Below are positions 43,220 to 52,696 of a stretch of 64,000 nt of DNA, one piece after another. Position 1 is the stretch's first letter. Each line of letters starts with the position of its first letter. Below the pieces are notes generated by a model, which was not told where the DNA came from, did no database searches, and saw only the letters and a program-made list of their open reading frames with translations. The DNA lies in NCBI RefSeq assembly GCF_900232865.1, contig NZ_OCTS01000004.1, positions 1-64,000 on the forward strand, read 5' to 3'. A program made the translations under genes and the position numbers. The stretch is from Corynebacterium dentalis (lineage in GTDB: Bacteria > Actinomycetota > Actinomycetes > Mycobacteriales > Mycobacteriaceae).

Positions 43220-44221
43220 GTGAATGCTGTGAACCAAACGTCCCAGTCTTCCCCTCGCGCCTCCGGGTATCCGGCCGGCACTGCAGCTGATCAGTCCGTG
43301 AAATCCGGCCAGGAACTGCCTGCAGACTACGCACGGGAATGGCTCGAGTTTGTGGATCCTGCGGATTCCGAGCACATCATCCAGGCCGATCTGACGTGGC
43401 TGTTGTCCACCTACCGTTGCCGTTTTGGCACGGAGGCGTGTTTAGGGATCGATGCCTCCAATCCCGACGTGGGTTGTTGTGGTCACGGTGCGTTTCTCAC
43501 CGATGTGGAGGATCGACGCCAACTCGCCCGCGTTGCAGCACAGCTCACTGATGCGGAGTGGCAGAACCGACCCGCAGATGAGGTGGAGCAGTGGCAAGAG
43601 GCGCAGGTGGCGTCGGAAAAAGAGGGCACAGAAACCACCGACAACGAGGACGAAGAAAACAACGGGTACGGCACCACGGTGGGGCAGCTGGAGCCGTGGC
43701 TCGAATGGGATGAGCTGGAAAATGACGAGGGTGAACTGGAGCCCGCGCTGAAGACCGTGACGGTGGGCGGCGCGTGCATTTTCGCCAATCGGGAGGGTTT
43801 TCCGGCCGGGCGAGGATGCGCGTTGCACTCATGGGCGCTCAAGCACGGCGAGAACGTTCTGCAGTCCAAGCCCGAGGTGTGCTGGCAGTTGCCACTGCGC
43901 CGGCTGGAGGAATGGGAGACGCGGTCAGACGGCGCGGAGCAGCTGCGCACGACCATCACGGAGTACACCCGGCGCGGGTGGGGAAACGGCGGCGAGGACT
44001 TCGATTGGTACTGCACCACAGATTCCACGTGCCATGCAGGGACGAATCCACTGTGGCGCACGCAAGAGGAAGAGCTCACGGAGCTGGTGGGCAGCGATGC
44101 ATACCGAGTGATCGCGGAGCACTGCGAACAACGGGAGAAAATGGCTGCGGTATCCCCGAGCGGATTCCCGCTGCTGTCTATCCACCCTGCGACGGCGCAA
44201 GCTCGGGAGCGCGGGATTTAA
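43220..44221 (+). CDS. Cysteine-rich conserved protein (Rv0495c-like)
   Basis: A 333-residue soluble protein conserved in actinobacteria next to ppx and regX3. It has a cysteine cluster [27 protein letters not shown] near residue 68-95 and further cysteines in [17 protein letters not shown] near 183 and PEVCWQLP near 222, then a CTTDSTCH pair near 268. The spacing suggests a bound metal or iron-sulfur centre, but that is inference. An acidic low-complexity insertion (residues 125-170) contains an exact copy of the dispersed word at 43608, encoding VASEKEG. Starts GTG 43220 and GTG 43229 are equally possible. The function is unknown. Confidence 0.8.
   Translation: MNAVNQTSQSSPRASGYPAGTAADQSVKSGQELPADYAREWLEFVDPADSEHIIQADLTWLLSTYRCRFGTEACLGIDASNPDVGCCGHGAFLTDVEDRRQLARVAAQLTDAEWQNRPADEVEQWQEAQVASEKEGTETTDNEDEENNGYGTTVGQLEPWLEWDELENDEGELEPALKTVTVGGACIFANREGFPAGRGCALHSWALKHGENVLQSKPEVCWQLPLRRLEEWETRSDGAEQLRTTITEYTRRGWGNGGEDFDWYCTTDSTCHAGTNPLWRTQEEELTELVGSDAYRVIAEHCEQREKMAAVSPSGFPLLSIHPATAQARERGI
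43608..43618 (+). repeat. Exact copy of dispersed word TGGCGTCGGAA
   Basis: GCAGGTGGCGTCGGAAAAAG, sense-coding QVASEKE within an acidic insertion of the cysteine-rich protein. A TTGGCGTCGA form lies 95 bases upstream on the other strand. Confidence 0.85.
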
Positions 44222-44239
44222 CCGGCCTCAGGCCGGGAC

Positions 44240-44938
44240 CTAGCTTTCGAACTTGTAGCCCAGGCCACGAACCGTCACCAGGATCTCCGGGCGGGACGGG
44301 TTGCGCTCGATCTTGGAGCGCAGGCGCTTGATGTGCACGTCCAAGGTCTTGGTATCGCCCACGTAATCCGCACCCCACACGCGGTCGATGAGCTGACCAC
44401 GGGTGAGCACGCGGCCGGAGTTGCGCATCAGATATTCCAGCAGGTCAAACTCCTTGAGCGGCATGGGAACCTTGTGCCCATCCACGGTGACGATGTGGCG
44501 TTCCACGTCCATCATCACACGATTTTCGCGCAGCACCATGCCATCGTCTGCCAGCTCCTCGCTCTGCGGAGTGTTATCCCCACCGCGACGCAGGACGGCG
44601 CGAATGCGGGCGATGAGCTCGCGGGCGAAGTACGGCTTGGTCACGTAATCATCCGCGCCGAGCTCTAGTCCCACGACCTTATCGATCTCACTATCGCGAG
44701 CCGTCACCATGATCACGGGCACGGAGGAAGTTTGGCGCAATTGGCGGCACACTTCGGTACCGGACATTCCTGGGAGCATCAGGTCCAGTAGGACGATGTC
44801 GATCTGTTCCGAGGCAAAGATCTCGAGAGCGGTGGGGCCATCCCCGGCGAGGGCTACTTCAAAGCCCTCTTTTTTCAGAAGAAAAGCCAGTGGCTCAGCC
44901 AAAGATTCTTCGTCTTCGACGATAAGAACGCTAGTCAC
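44240..44938 (-). CDS. regX3: RegX3, response regulator
   Basis: A 232-residue OmpR/PhoB-class regulator, partner of SenX3, controlling phosphate-starvation genes in related actinobacteria. The receiver domain has VLIVEDEESLAEPLAFLLKK at residue 4, the phosphoacceptor aspartate in DIVLLDLMLPGMSG near 52, VTARDSE near 80 and LGADDYVTKPYFARELIARI near 95. The winged helix has LLEYLMRNSGRVLTRGQLID near 165 and VDVHIKRLRSKIE-like TLDVHIKRLRSKIERNPSRP near 195. GTG at 44938 matches the known RegX3 start; the frame is open to 44971. It lies 99 bases downstream of senX3. Confidence 0.93.
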   Translation of the reverse strand: MTSVLIVEDEESLAEPLAFLLKKEGFEVALAGDGPTALEIFASEQIDIVLLDLMLPGMSGTEVCRQLRQTSSVPVIMVTARDSEIDKVVGLELGADDYVTKPYFARELIARIRAVLRRGGDNTPQSEELADDGMVLRENRVMMDVERHIVTVDGHKVPMPLKEFDLLEYLMRNSGRVLTRGQLIDRVWGADYVGDTKTLDVHIKRLRSKIERNPSRPEILVTVRGLGYKFES

Positions 44939-45037
44939 GGTGGCTCTCGCCCCTCTCTGTAGTTCGGTCACCGCACGATGGCGGTTATCCCGGTGTTACC
45001 TTATTGTCCGTTTCTGTTCACAAACCCGCAACCGGAG

Positions 45038-46339
45038 TTACCCGATCCGCCTGTCTTCATCATCAGGATCATCCCGATCTTGGCCATCTCGATCATCGCT
45101 GGTGAAGATTCCGGTGATCACGTCATTGCTATCCGCCAAGGACGTCTGGCTCGGCACCACGGGACTCTCGCCCTCAGGCAGGGTGGTTTCGCTTTGGGTG
45201 AAACGAGGCAACTCCAGCGTGAAAGTGGAACCGGTACCCGGGCGAGACCACACGGAGACCCGTCCTCCGTGGTTAACCATCACATGTTTCACGATGGCTA
45301 ACCCAAGGCCCGTACCTCCTGTATTGCGGGAGCGTGCTTTGTCCACGCGGAAGAAGCGCTCAAACAGGCGCTTCTGATCCTCCGGCGCAATGCCGATGCC
45401 GCGGTCAGTCACTCGCACCCGGACCACGTCATCGCGGACCTCGCGGGACAAAGACACGGGAGTGCCCGCCGGCGAGTAGTAGATCGCGTTGGTCACCAGG
45501 TTGGACACAGACGTCACCAACAAGGACTTGTCACCCATGACGAGCGCCCCACAGCGCTGATCCTTCACCAATTCAATGTTGGCGGTCTCTGCGGCCAAGT
45601 GGCAGCGGTCAAACGCCTCTTCCACCACAGAATCCAAGCTGATTACCTGTGGATCCGGCAAGGACTCAGCACCCTGCAGCTTGGACAAGGAGATCAGCTC
45701 AGAGATCATCTGACCCATGCGTCGGGTCTCCCCCACCAACTTGCCACCGAAGTACTCCACGGACTCGGGGTCCTCGCGGACCTCCATCAACGTCTCCACC
45801 AGCAAGGAAATCGCGCCGACCGGGGTCTTGAGCTCGTGCGAGACGTTAGCCACAAAGTCCCGGCGCGCGGATTCCATGCGCACGTGCTCGGAATCATCCG
45901 TGGCGTAAACAACGGCATAGCGGTTGTCCTGCAGAGTCAACAACTGCACCTGACCAGCAACGGAAATCACGGGACGGCTGCCCCGGCGATGCGGCGGTGA
46001 GAAGTGAATCTCGCGCGGCTCGTGATCCATGAACACCCGCTGCACAGCCTTCCACACAGTTTCGTTGACCGTGCGCTCATGCACCAAGGACAGCTCGTGC
46101 GCACGCGGGTTGGACATCACCACGTTGCGGCGCTTGTCCACCACCACCACGGCGCTGGGTGCGGACTGGATGGCAAAGTGCAGCACCTGCGCCACGGTGG
46201 ACACCCGGTTTCCTTGCAGCTCCGCCCGGGTTCGCAGGTTGCGCTTGGCTTTGATCTGCACCCGATAGAACTTGTACCCGAGCACCCCAAAGAGGGCTCC
46301 CAGTAGGAGCCCGAGGAGCAACCCGATCAGCAGGTCCAT
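45038..46339 (-). CDS. senX3: SenX3, sensor histidine kinase
   Basis: A 433-residue membrane kinase. One N-terminal hydrophobic span (LLIGLLLGLLLGALFGVLGY) and a PAS-like region near residues 55-155 precede the H box VANVSHELKTPVGAISLLVE near 170, N box LVTNAIYYSPAG near 285, G1 DRGIGIAPEDQKRLFERFF near 320 and G2 GTGLGLAIVKHVM near 350. A disordered acidic tail ends it. It probably phosphorylates RegX3, encoded directly downstream. ATG at 46339 is used; TTG at 46342 is adjacent. It begins 11 bases after gpmA on the same strand, so the three genes form gpmA-senX3-regX3 as in mycobacteria. Confidence 0.93.
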   Translation of the reverse strand: MDLLIGLLLGLLLGALFGVLGYKFYRVQIKAKRNLRTRAELQGNRVSTVAQVLHFAIQSAPSAVVVVDKRRNVVMSNPRAHELSLVHERTVNETVWKAVQRVFMDHEPREIHFSPPHRRGSRPVISVAGQVQLLTLQDNRYAVVYATDDSEHVRMESARRDFVANVSHELKTPVGAISLLVETLMEVREDPESVEYFGGKLVGETRRMGQMISELISLSKLQGAESLPDPQVISLDSVVEEAFDRCHLAAETANIELVKDQRCGALVMGDKSLLVTSVSNLVTNAIYYSPAGTPVSLSREVRDDVVRVRVTDRGIGIAPEDQKRLFERFFRVDKARSRNTGGTGLGLAIVKHVMVNHGGRVSVWSRPGTGSTFTLELPRFTQSETTLPEGESPVVPSQTSLADSNDVITGIFTSDDRDGQDRDDPDDEDRRIG

Positions 46340-46350
46340 CAACAGGGGTA

Positions 46351-47115
46351 TTACTTAGCTTCGCCCTGAGCAGCCACTGCCGCTGCACCCGCAGCTGCAG
46401 CTTCTGGATCCAGGTAGTCACCGCCGGGGTTCAGGACGGTGCCGTCCGTACCCACGCGGTACACCAGCGGGATGCCGGTAGGGATGTTCAGTCCGGCGAT
46501 GTCCTCGTCGGAAATGTTGTCCAAGTACTTCACCAACGCGCGCAGGGAGTTACCGTGCGCGGCCACCAGGACGGTCTCGCCACGTGCGATGCGTGGGGCG
46601 ATCTCCTCCTCGTAGTAAGGGACAAAGCGCTTGACGACGTCGAACAGGCACTCGGTGCGGGGGACCTCGGAAAGGTTGGCGTAGCGAGCCTCGTTGGTCT
46701 GTGCGTACTCGTTGTCCACGTCGATCTCTGGTGGCGGGGTGTCGTAAGAACGGCGCCACTCCATGAACTGATCGTTGCCGTACTTCTCCTTGGTCTCTGT
46801 CTTGTTCAGGCCCTGCAGTGCGCCGTAGTGACGCTCGTTGAGCCGCCAATCGCGGATCACAGGAATCCAGTGCAGGTCCGCTTCATCCAGCGCAATGTTG
46901 GCGGTGGTGATGGCACGACGCAGCAGCGAGGTGTACAAAACGCTGGGCTTGAGCCCTGCATCTTTGATCATCTGGCCGCCGCGCTTGGCCTCTTCGCGGC
47001 CCTGATCGGTCAGGCGAACGTCCACCCAGCCGGTGAACTGGTTGGAGGCGTTCCATTCGCTCTGTCCGTGGCGCAGGAGGATGAGTGTTCCGTGGTTCTG
47101 TTCGTTGTCGCTCAT
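46351..47115 (-). CDS. gpmA: GpmA, 2,3-bisphosphoglycerate-dependent phosphoglycerate mutase
   Basis: A 254-residue glycolytic mutase interconverting 3- and 2-phosphoglycerate. It shows the phosphohistidine motif [20 protein letters not shown] near residue 12, [17 protein letters not shown] near 62, [21 protein letters not shown] near 92, the second His in [18 protein letters not shown] near 185 and GIPLVYRV near 220. An Ala-rich tail of about 20 residues ends it. The length is typical. It is upstream of senX3 on the same strand. Confidence 0.95.
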   Translation of the reverse strand: MSDNEQNHGTLILLRHGQSEWNASNQFTGWVDVRLTDQGREEAKRGGQMIKDAGLKPSVLYTSLLRRAITTANIALDEADLHWIPVIRDWRLNERHYGALQGLNKTETKEKYGNDQFMEWRRSYDTPPPEIDVDNEYAQTNEARYANLSEVPRTECLFDVVKRFVPYYEEEIAPRIARGETVLVAAHGNSLRALVKYLDNISDEDIAGLNIPTGIPLVYRVGTDGTVLNPGGDYLDPEAAAAGAAAVAAQGEAK

Positions 47116-47215
47116 GGTTTCTATAGTGCCATGTTTGGGGGTATTTCCTGTGGGTGGTGGTTGCTGTTTCCCACCGACTCCCCCGGTTTGTGGTCATTAA
47201 GGTGTGATTTTTTAT

Positions 47216-47226
47216 TTCCGACGCCA
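47216..47226 (-). repeat. Exact copy of dispersed word in an intergenic region
   Basis: Minus-strand GGGGTGGCGTCGGAAATAAA between divergent gpmA and the SulP gene. It shows the word is kept where no protein is encoded. Confidence 0.88.
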
Positions 47227-47271
47227 CCCCTGAATCTACAGACATAAGTTTCCTGTGAGACTTTAGTTCCT

Positions 47272-48885
47272 GTGCACACAGCCGAAACTTCTCCACACCT
47301 TGTCCTTCCCGCTCCCACTGGGGTGATCCCTAGCTTCCGCTATGCGTTCTCCTCCCTGTCCCGCTTCAGGACTGAGGTGCTGGGTGGCTTGGTGGTCGCG
47401 CTGGCGCTGATTCCAGAGGCCATCAGCTTTTCTGTTCTGGCTGGCGTGGATCCGCGGGTGGGATTGTTCGCTTCGGTGACGATGGCCATCACCATCGCTT
47501 TCACCGGCGGGCGCCCAGCGATGATCTCCGCGGCCACGGGCGCGGTGGCCGTGGTGATCTCTCCTCTGGTGGCCAGCCACGGGCTGAATTATTTGTTGGC
47601 CTGTGTGATTCTGGCTGGCATTTTCCAGCTGCTGCTGGCGGCTGTGGGCGTGGCGAAGCTCATGCGGTTTATTCCTCGATCGGTGATGGTGGGCTTTATT
47701 AACTCACTGGCGATCATCGTGTTCAGTGGGCAGATTCCGCATCTCCTGGGCGTTCCGTGGCTGGTGTATCCGTTGGTGGCGGTGAGCATCGCGATTGTGG
47801 TGTTGTTCCCACGCCTAACCAGCGCAATTCCAGCTCCGCTGATTGCGATTTTGGTGCTCACCCCGTTTGTTATTGCTACGGGTTGGAACGTGCCGAACGT
47901 CTCCGATCAGGGTGAGCTGCCCACCAGCTTGCCGGAGTTCTTCTTCCCAGATGTTCCGCTGACTTTGGAGACATTCCAGATCATCGCGCCGTACGCCTTG
48001 GGCATGGCGCTGGTTGGCCTGTTGGAATCCTTGTTAACCGCGAAGCTGGTGGACGACATCACTGATGTGCACTCTGACAAGACACGTGAGAGCTGGGGGC
48101 AGGGTATCGCGAACATCGTCACGGGCATGTTCGGCGGAATGGGCGGTTGCGCGATGATTGGGCAGACGCTGATCAATACCCGCAGCGCCGGGGCGCGCAC
48201 GCGCCTATCCACACTGCTCGCCGGAGTTTTCCTGCTGGTTCTGCTGGTCAGCTTGGGAGACATTGTTGGCTTAATCCCGATGGCCGCTCTGACCGGCATC
48301 ATGATCATGGTGGCTGTCAGCTCCTTTGACTGGCACTCCGTCAAGCCATCCACACTGCGGGCTATGCCGTTAAGCGAAACTCTGGTGATGCTAGTGACTG
48401 TCATCGCCACGTTGCTGACTCACAACCTGGCGGTTGGCGTGGCATTCGGCGTACTCACGGCCATGGTGCTTTTCGCTCGCCGTGTGGCCCACATGGTGAC
48501 CATCACTCCGGTCTCGCTGGGAGATCTCCCTGCGGGAGATCAGGAGGAAGTGGTCGACGCAGTGCGTGATGGTGCGGAAAACATCTCAGAATCCCCTGCC
48601 CCGAACGCCATCAAAAACGATGGTTCAAACTCCCGCATTTACCTAGTGACAGGCCAGTTGTTCTTCGCATCTTCGAATGACTTGGTCTACCAGTTCGACT
48701 ACGCGAATGACCCGGAACTAGTGGTGGTGGACATGAGCCAAGCCGTGATCTGGGATGCCTCCACGGTGGCCACGCTGGATGCTGTGATTCAGAAGTACGC
48801 GGACAAGGAAAAGACAGCGCAGATCATCGGCCTGGATGAGGCCAGCGAGAACCGCTTGCGAAGGCTGTCCGGGAAGCTGGGCTAG
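47272..48885 (+). CDS. SulP-family anion transporter with STAS domain
   Basis: A 537-residue membrane transporter with 10-14 spans. The SulP region has LGGLVVALALIPEAISFSVL near residue 38, GLFASVTMAITIAFTGGRPA near 65 (substrate loop), GLLESLLTAKLVDDITDVHS near 248 and the asparagine-containing GMFGGMGGCAMIGQTLINTR near 285. A C-terminal STAS domain (LVVVDMSQAVIWDASTVATL near 490) ends it. Sulfate, bicarbonate or another anion are possible; bicarbonate transport is common for bacterial members. GTG at 47272 is the start. It diverges from gpmA. Neither a sulfate-assimilation gene nor a carbonic anhydrase is adjacent. Confidence 0.88.
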   Translation: MHTAETSPHLVLPAPTGVIPSFRYAFSSLSRFRTEVLGGLVVALALIPEAISFSVLAGVDPRVGLFASVTMAITIAFTGGRPAMISAATGAVAVVISPLVASHGLNYLLACVILAGIFQLLLAAVGVAKLMRFIPRSVMVGFINSLAIIVFSGQIPHLLGVPWLVYPLVAVSIAIVVLFPRLTSAIPAPLIAILVLTPFVIATGWNVPNVSDQGELPTSLPEFFFPDVPLTLETFQIIAPYALGMALVGLLESLLTAKLVDDITDVHSDKTRESWGQGIANIVTGMFGGMGGCAMIGQTLINTRSAGARTRLSTLLAGVFLLVLLVSLGDIVGLIPMAALTGIMIMVAVSSFDWHSVKPSTLRAMPLSETLVMLVTVIATLLTHNLAVGVAFGVLTAMVLFARRVAHMVTITPVSLGDLPAGDQEEVVDAVRDGAENISESPAPNAIKNDGSNSRIYLVTGQLFFASSNDLVYQFDYANDPELVVVDMSQAVIWDASTVATLDAVIQKYADKEKTAQIIGLDEASENRLRRLSGKLG

Positions 48886-48935
48886 CTCACCGAAGGCTGT
48901 CCTGCTCTCTGCCGAGTCAAAGAGTCACGCACAAG

Positions 48936-49943
48936 TCAGATTCTTGTAGCCATGAATCCCAAGAACGCCGCTAGCTTCAGCCCTCCGCTGTAGTACTCCA
49001 GTATCTCCGGCGAGACCAACCCACCGATTCCGCTATCCACAAACGTGATTTTCTCCACGACTCGTGACTGTGAACGCTTTATGGCAGCCCACAGAATCGC
49101 TGGAATGAACAGAGCTGCTGCCACCAATGGCTGGCCAAACGGGAAGAGCGCAATCAATAGAAGCGCTCCCAACAGCGCATGAACTCCCAGCACAACGAAG
49201 CGCTCGCGGAAAACTAACCCGAGCTTGGAAAAGTCCGCGCACCTCATCAACGCAGTTCCCAGCATTGACCACACCATGAAGAAAACGAATATTCCATAGT
49301 CACCAAAGACGTCGGCTGTTGCCACAGAAATGGCGATAGCCGCCACAAAGGCCACTGGAATATACGGGCGCCTCCAAAATCTGCGCCAAATCAGCACCCA
49401 GAAATTAGCCGTTGCACTGTTAGCTCGCATTCTCAGATGAGAAGAGGCAAGCAGTTCGGAGACGAGGTTGGCGTCGAGAATAGAAAAAGAAGCGCGCGCC
49501 AACACGTTGCGCATGACACCACGAAGATAAGTCGGGATGTCGCGCCGATGAATCGCGTGCAGGGCCACTCGGAGGACCAGTGCCAGCAGCAAGCCCTGCC
49601 ACCAGAAACCTTGCGCCGCTCCCACAGAAGCACCGAGAAAGCCGCACACCAACAGCTGTACGAACTGCAGGGCACCGAACCAGCGCAGCTTTCCTCCGGC
49701 TCGGACCTTGTACTGCCAATCCTCCAGGGTCGCGTTGACCAGGGGAAAGAACCAATCTGCCAGCATCATGAGCGCCGCAATCCCCGCTATCGCAGCGCCG
49801 AGCCCCACAGGTTCCGGCAATCGCGAGGCAACGATAGCCTGCTCTGCCTGCAACCAACTGACCACGTCGAATGCTGCCCACGCCGCGAACGCAGCGCAGA
49901 ACAGATAGACCACGAACAATTCCGAGCGCACTGCCTTCATCAT
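48936..49943 (-). CDS. Polytopic membrane protein, likely ABC permease
   Basis: A 335-residue protein with about eight hydrophobic spans (near residues 10-28, 48-65, 88-108, 112-130, 193-212, 215-235, 250-270 and 272-290). No recognised permease signature is present. Its start ATG overlaps the stop of the upstream ABC ATPase gene by 4 bases, which makes it the probable membrane partner of that ATPase. The substrate is unknown; the ATPase resembles those of drug, bacteriocin or lipid exporters. A TTGGCGTCGAGAATAG form of the dispersed word lies at about 49469, encoding LDANL. It converges with the SulP gene. Confidence 0.72.
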   Translation of the reverse strand: MMKAVRSELFVVYLFCAAFAAWAAFDVVSWLQAEQAIVASRLPEPVGLGAAIAGIAALMMLADWFFPLVNATLEDWQYKVRAGGKLRWFGALQFVQLLVCGFLGASVGAAQGFWWQGLLLALVLRVALHAIHRRDIPTYLRGVMRNVLARASFSILDANLVSELLASSHLRMRANSATANFWVLIWRRFWRRPYIPVAFVAAIAISVATADVFGDYGIFVFFMVWSMLGTALMRCADFSKLGLVFRERFVVLGVHALLGALLLIALFPFGQPLVAAALFIPAILWAAIKRSQSRVVEKITFVDSGIGGLVSPEILEYYSGGLKLAAFLGFMATRI

Positions 49944-50521
49944 GCGCCGATGCTGAGGATGTCATCGCAACTGTTGCGAACCACCGGTGAATGAGTCGCG
50001 ACCAGCACCACAGATCCTTGATCAGCAATGTCTCTCAACTGAGCACAACACACCTCGACCCAATCCTGATCGAGGTGACGCTCGGGCTCGTCGACGATGG
50101 TCACGTCCCTGTGCATCAACAATTGGGTGCCCAGATACACCCGCTGCTGCTGTCCGCTGGACAACCTTGAAGGAGGAGAATCGAGCAATTCTGCCAGCGC
50201 CCACTGCTCAATAGCAGCGGAGGAATCCTGCTTGGAATACTTTTCGAGCAGCTTGATGTGCTCGCCTACCGACAGATCGGGATAGAACTCCGGCCGGGAA
50301 ATGTAGGCAAGTCGCCCCACCATGTTCCGATCACTCGTGGGTTGGCCATCTAAGGTGACGCTTCCCGAGTAGGGATGGATTTCCCCAGCCACTGTGCGCG
50401 CGAGCGTTGTCTTTCCTGAGCCATTCGGCCCGCAGAGCCCATAGATCTTGCCCGGCTCAAAGGCCGAGCTCATCTTTCCAATGCTGTGGTCAAAGCCAAA
50501 TTCGCAGTCGACTACCAGCAT
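49940..50521 (-). CDS. Small ABC transporter ATP-binding protein
   Basis: A 193-residue minimal ABC ATPase: Walker A GLCGPNGSGKTTLARTVAGE near residue 30, Q-loop-like AYISRPEFYPDLSVGEH near 73, signature SRLSSGQQQRVYLGTQL near 120, Walker B DVTIVDEPERHLD near 140 and H-loop VLVATHSPVVRN near 172. Walker B has PER where most have PTN. ATG at 50521 matches the family start; the frame is open to 50689 inside the YbjN gene. It is translationally coupled to the following membrane protein. The pair sits where related genomes have no ABC genes, between YbjN and gpmA-side genes, so it is accessory. Confidence 0.85.
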   Translation of the reverse strand: MLVVDCEFGFDHSIGKMSSAFEPGKIYGLCGPNGSGKTTLARTVAGEIHPYSGSVTLDGQPTSDRNMVGRLAYISRPEFYPDLSVGEHIKLLEKYSKQDSSAAIEQWALAELLDSPPSRLSSGQQQRVYLGTQLLMHRDVTIVDEPERHLDQDWVEVCCAQLRDIADQGSVVLVATHSPVVRNSCDDILSIGA

Positions 50522-50528
50522 CGCAGAA

Positions 50529-51131
50529 CTATGAGTTGTCGGACTCAGCGCCCGTCTCAGGCTGGTTGTTTGGCTCTTCCTGGGAGACCACGGATTCCGG
50601 CGTGTGCACGTCCTCCGCGAGGTCGGATCCCGGTGGTGGCGCGAGAGTGGCCACCTCGTCATCGGACGGACGCAGCCGGGTGAACGCACCCAGGTTCATC
50701 GTCGGCTCGCCGCGAGACAGACGCCACGCCCATTCGTGGCGGATCGAGGACGCAAATCCACGCTCCAGAATGCGGTTGAAATCCTGGTCAGCGCGTTCCA
50801 GGATCTGCCCCAACACGCGCTGCAAATCCTCGGCCGTGGTGGAGTCTGGGAACTGACCCACCAGGTAGATGTCATCGTTGCTATCCAGCGTGTAGTGCAC
50901 GCCGAAGTTCCGACGGTTCTCGTGCAGCAGCAGCTTGTAGACCTCTTCTTGAGCCTCCTCCACATGCCGGCACACAAACGCCTCGATGCGGAACATCCCC
51001 TCTTGCGGGATGAGCAGGCAATTCGTCTTCAACTTCTTCTCGCCAGGGAGTACCACGACGAGGTTGCCGCCAGCCTCGGTGTACTCAACCTCAGCGTCAT
51101 CTAACAGGGTGCAAATAGCCGCGCGATCCAT
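50529..51131 (-). CDS. YbjN-domain protein
   Basis: A 200-residue protein with a YbjN fold (DRAAICTLLDDAEVEYTEAG at residue 2, RIEAFVCRHVEEAQEEVYKL near 50, VHYTLDSNDDIYLVGQFP near 80) and a disordered acidic C-terminal 40 residues (ESVVSQEEPNNQPETGAESD). YbjN proteins are thought to act as chaperone-like or secretion-related factors; no activity is established. ATG at 51131 starts the conserved part. The frame is open to 51167. It lies 94 bases after mshA on the same strand, the same order as mycobacterial Rv0486-Rv0487. Confidence 0.85.
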   Translation of the reverse strand: MDRAAICTLLDDAEVEYTEAGGNLVVVLPGEKKLKTNCLLIPQEGMFRIEAFVCRHVEEAQEEVYKLLLHENRRNFGVHYTLDSNDDIYLVGQFPDSTTAEDLQRVLGQILERADQDFNRILERGFASSIRHEWAWRLSRGEPTMNLGAFTRLRPSDDEVATLAPPPGSDLAEDVHTPESVVSQEEPNNQPETGAESDNS

Positions 51132-51225
51132 GTTTTTCAGCCTACACGCGCACTGGACACCAGCCACCCGCTCAGTGCTCGTTCCTCAATGCGGTGAAGT
51201 TGTTTCTTTCCTTTCCACGCCATGT

Positions 51226-52533
51226 TCACCCAGCAGGATTACGCGTAGCGTTCCGCACGCTCTTCGGCAATTCCGCGTAGATCGCGCGCAAACTCTCTGC
51301 CGCCTTTTCCCAGGAGAACCGGCTGGCGTGGATCGGCGCGTACTCGGACATCTCGATCCTGCGCTCATCATCTATCAACAGCTCGCCAAGAGCATCGGCC
51401 CACACTTCGGGCTCATGCCCTTCCACCAGCAATCCGGACTTGCCATTGTCCACCGCGATGGACAAACCGCCCACGTCGGCAGCCACCACAGGAGTGCCGC
51501 TGGCCTGGGCTTCGACAGCCACCAGGCCGAAACTCTCGTTGTAGCTTGGCACCGCGATCAAGTCCGCCGCTTGGTAAATCGAGACCAGCTCCTCTGCCGG
51601 GCGCGGACTCAGGAAGCGCACGATATGCGCGATGCCCAATTCCTTGGCCAAATCCTGCAGCTCCTCCAAGCTGTTCTTGCCGGAGCCGGACGGCCCACCG
51701 CAAATGACCACGGACAAAAGCAGGTCAGGGTGGCGTCGAACCAAAATGGCCGCAGCCCGCAACAACACATCCGGTGCCTTCAACCTCTGCAACCGGCCCA
51801 CAAAACCCACCACCTTGGCCAGGAAAGGGATGCCCAGCTCGCGGCGCGTACGCTCCGTGGCGCGATCCGAACCAGGAGTGAAGTGCTCCACATCCGCACC
51901 GGGATAGACCACCCGAATCAGGCAATCCTCGGCGTCGTAGCCCTCCACCAAATCCCGAACCTCAGCCTCAGTATTCACGATCAACAAGTCCGCGTTGTCC
52001 GCGATCTGCTGCTCACAGATCCGGCGACTGGCAGGCTCCGGCGAATCCCCCGCGGCGAGCAGAGAATTCTTCACCGCAGCCAGCGTATGAGCGGTGTGCA
52101 CCCAGGGGATATGCCACAGATCGCGCAACAACCACGCCACCTGGCCAGATAGCCAGTAATGCGAGTGGATCAGGTCATAGCCCACGTCCGCGCATTCATT
52201 TTGCGTACCCTCGGCATCCTCAGTGGCGCGCTGTTGACTCTTGCGCTGGAACGCCAAAACGCTGCCTGTAAATGCGGCCAACTGCGTGGGCAGCTCTTCC
52301 TTCGGCAGGCCCTCATACGGACCAGCCACACAATTAATCACCCGCAGACCCGGCGCCACATGCACCACCTCGCCCTGCAACGGACGCGTAGCGCGGGTGA
52401 AAATGTCCACCTCCACGCCCTGCCGAGCCAACTGCAACGCGGTGTTTTTGATGTAGACGTTCATCCCTCCCGCGTCTCCCGAACCGGGCTGTTCCAAAGG
52501 TGAAGTGTGGAAGGAGATGATGGCGACTCTCAT
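51226..52533 (-). CDS. mshA: MshA, D-inositol-3-phosphate glycosyltransferase
   Basis: A 435-residue GT4 enzyme joining GlcNAc from UDP-GlcNAc to inositol-3-phosphate, the first step of mycothiol synthesis. It shows [20 protein letters not shown] and [12 protein letters not shown] at residue 2-35, [19 protein letters not shown] near 130, [20 protein letters not shown] near 215, [15 protein letters not shown] near 245 and the donor site [20 protein letters not shown] near 330. ATG at 52533 matches other MshA N-termini; the frame is open to 52563. It diverges from fadD. It places the organism firmly in mycothiol-using Actinobacteria. Confidence 0.95.
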   Translation of the reverse strand: MRVAIISFHTSPLEQPGSGDAGGMNVYIKNTALQLARQGVEVDIFTRATRPLQGEVVHVAPGLRVINCVAGPYEGLPKEELPTQLAAFTGSVLAFQRKSQQRATEDAEGTQNECADVGYDLIHSHYWLSGQVAWLLRDLWHIPWVHTAHTLAAVKNSLLAAGDSPEPASRRICEQQIADNADLLIVNTEAEVRDLVEGYDAEDCLIRVVYPGADVEHFTPGSDRATERTRRELGIPFLAKVVGFVGRLQRLKAPDVLLRAAAILVRRHPDLLLSVVICGGPSGSGKNSLEELQDLAKELGIAHIVRFLSPRPAEELVSIYQAADLIAVPSYNESFGLVAVEAQASGTPVVAADVGGLSIAVDNGKSGLLVEGHEPEVWADALGELLIDDERRIEMSEYAPIHASRFSWEKAAESLRAIYAELPKSVRNATRNPAG

Positions 52534-52696
52534 GAAAGTGAAGTGTAATCGCCGATGCAGCATTTCTCTTTTTTGTTAGTTTCCGCCTACAGACCACCTT
52601 TTCCGCGCTATCCTCAAACAAACTCGCTCTTAGAGCGGGCCAAACCGTCCCGAGCACGGGATTCACGCAACGTAGAACAAGAGGAAAGACCACACG

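Noticed and set aside
50986-52152. Open frame of 388 codons on the plus strand
   Set aside because: Antisense of mshA.
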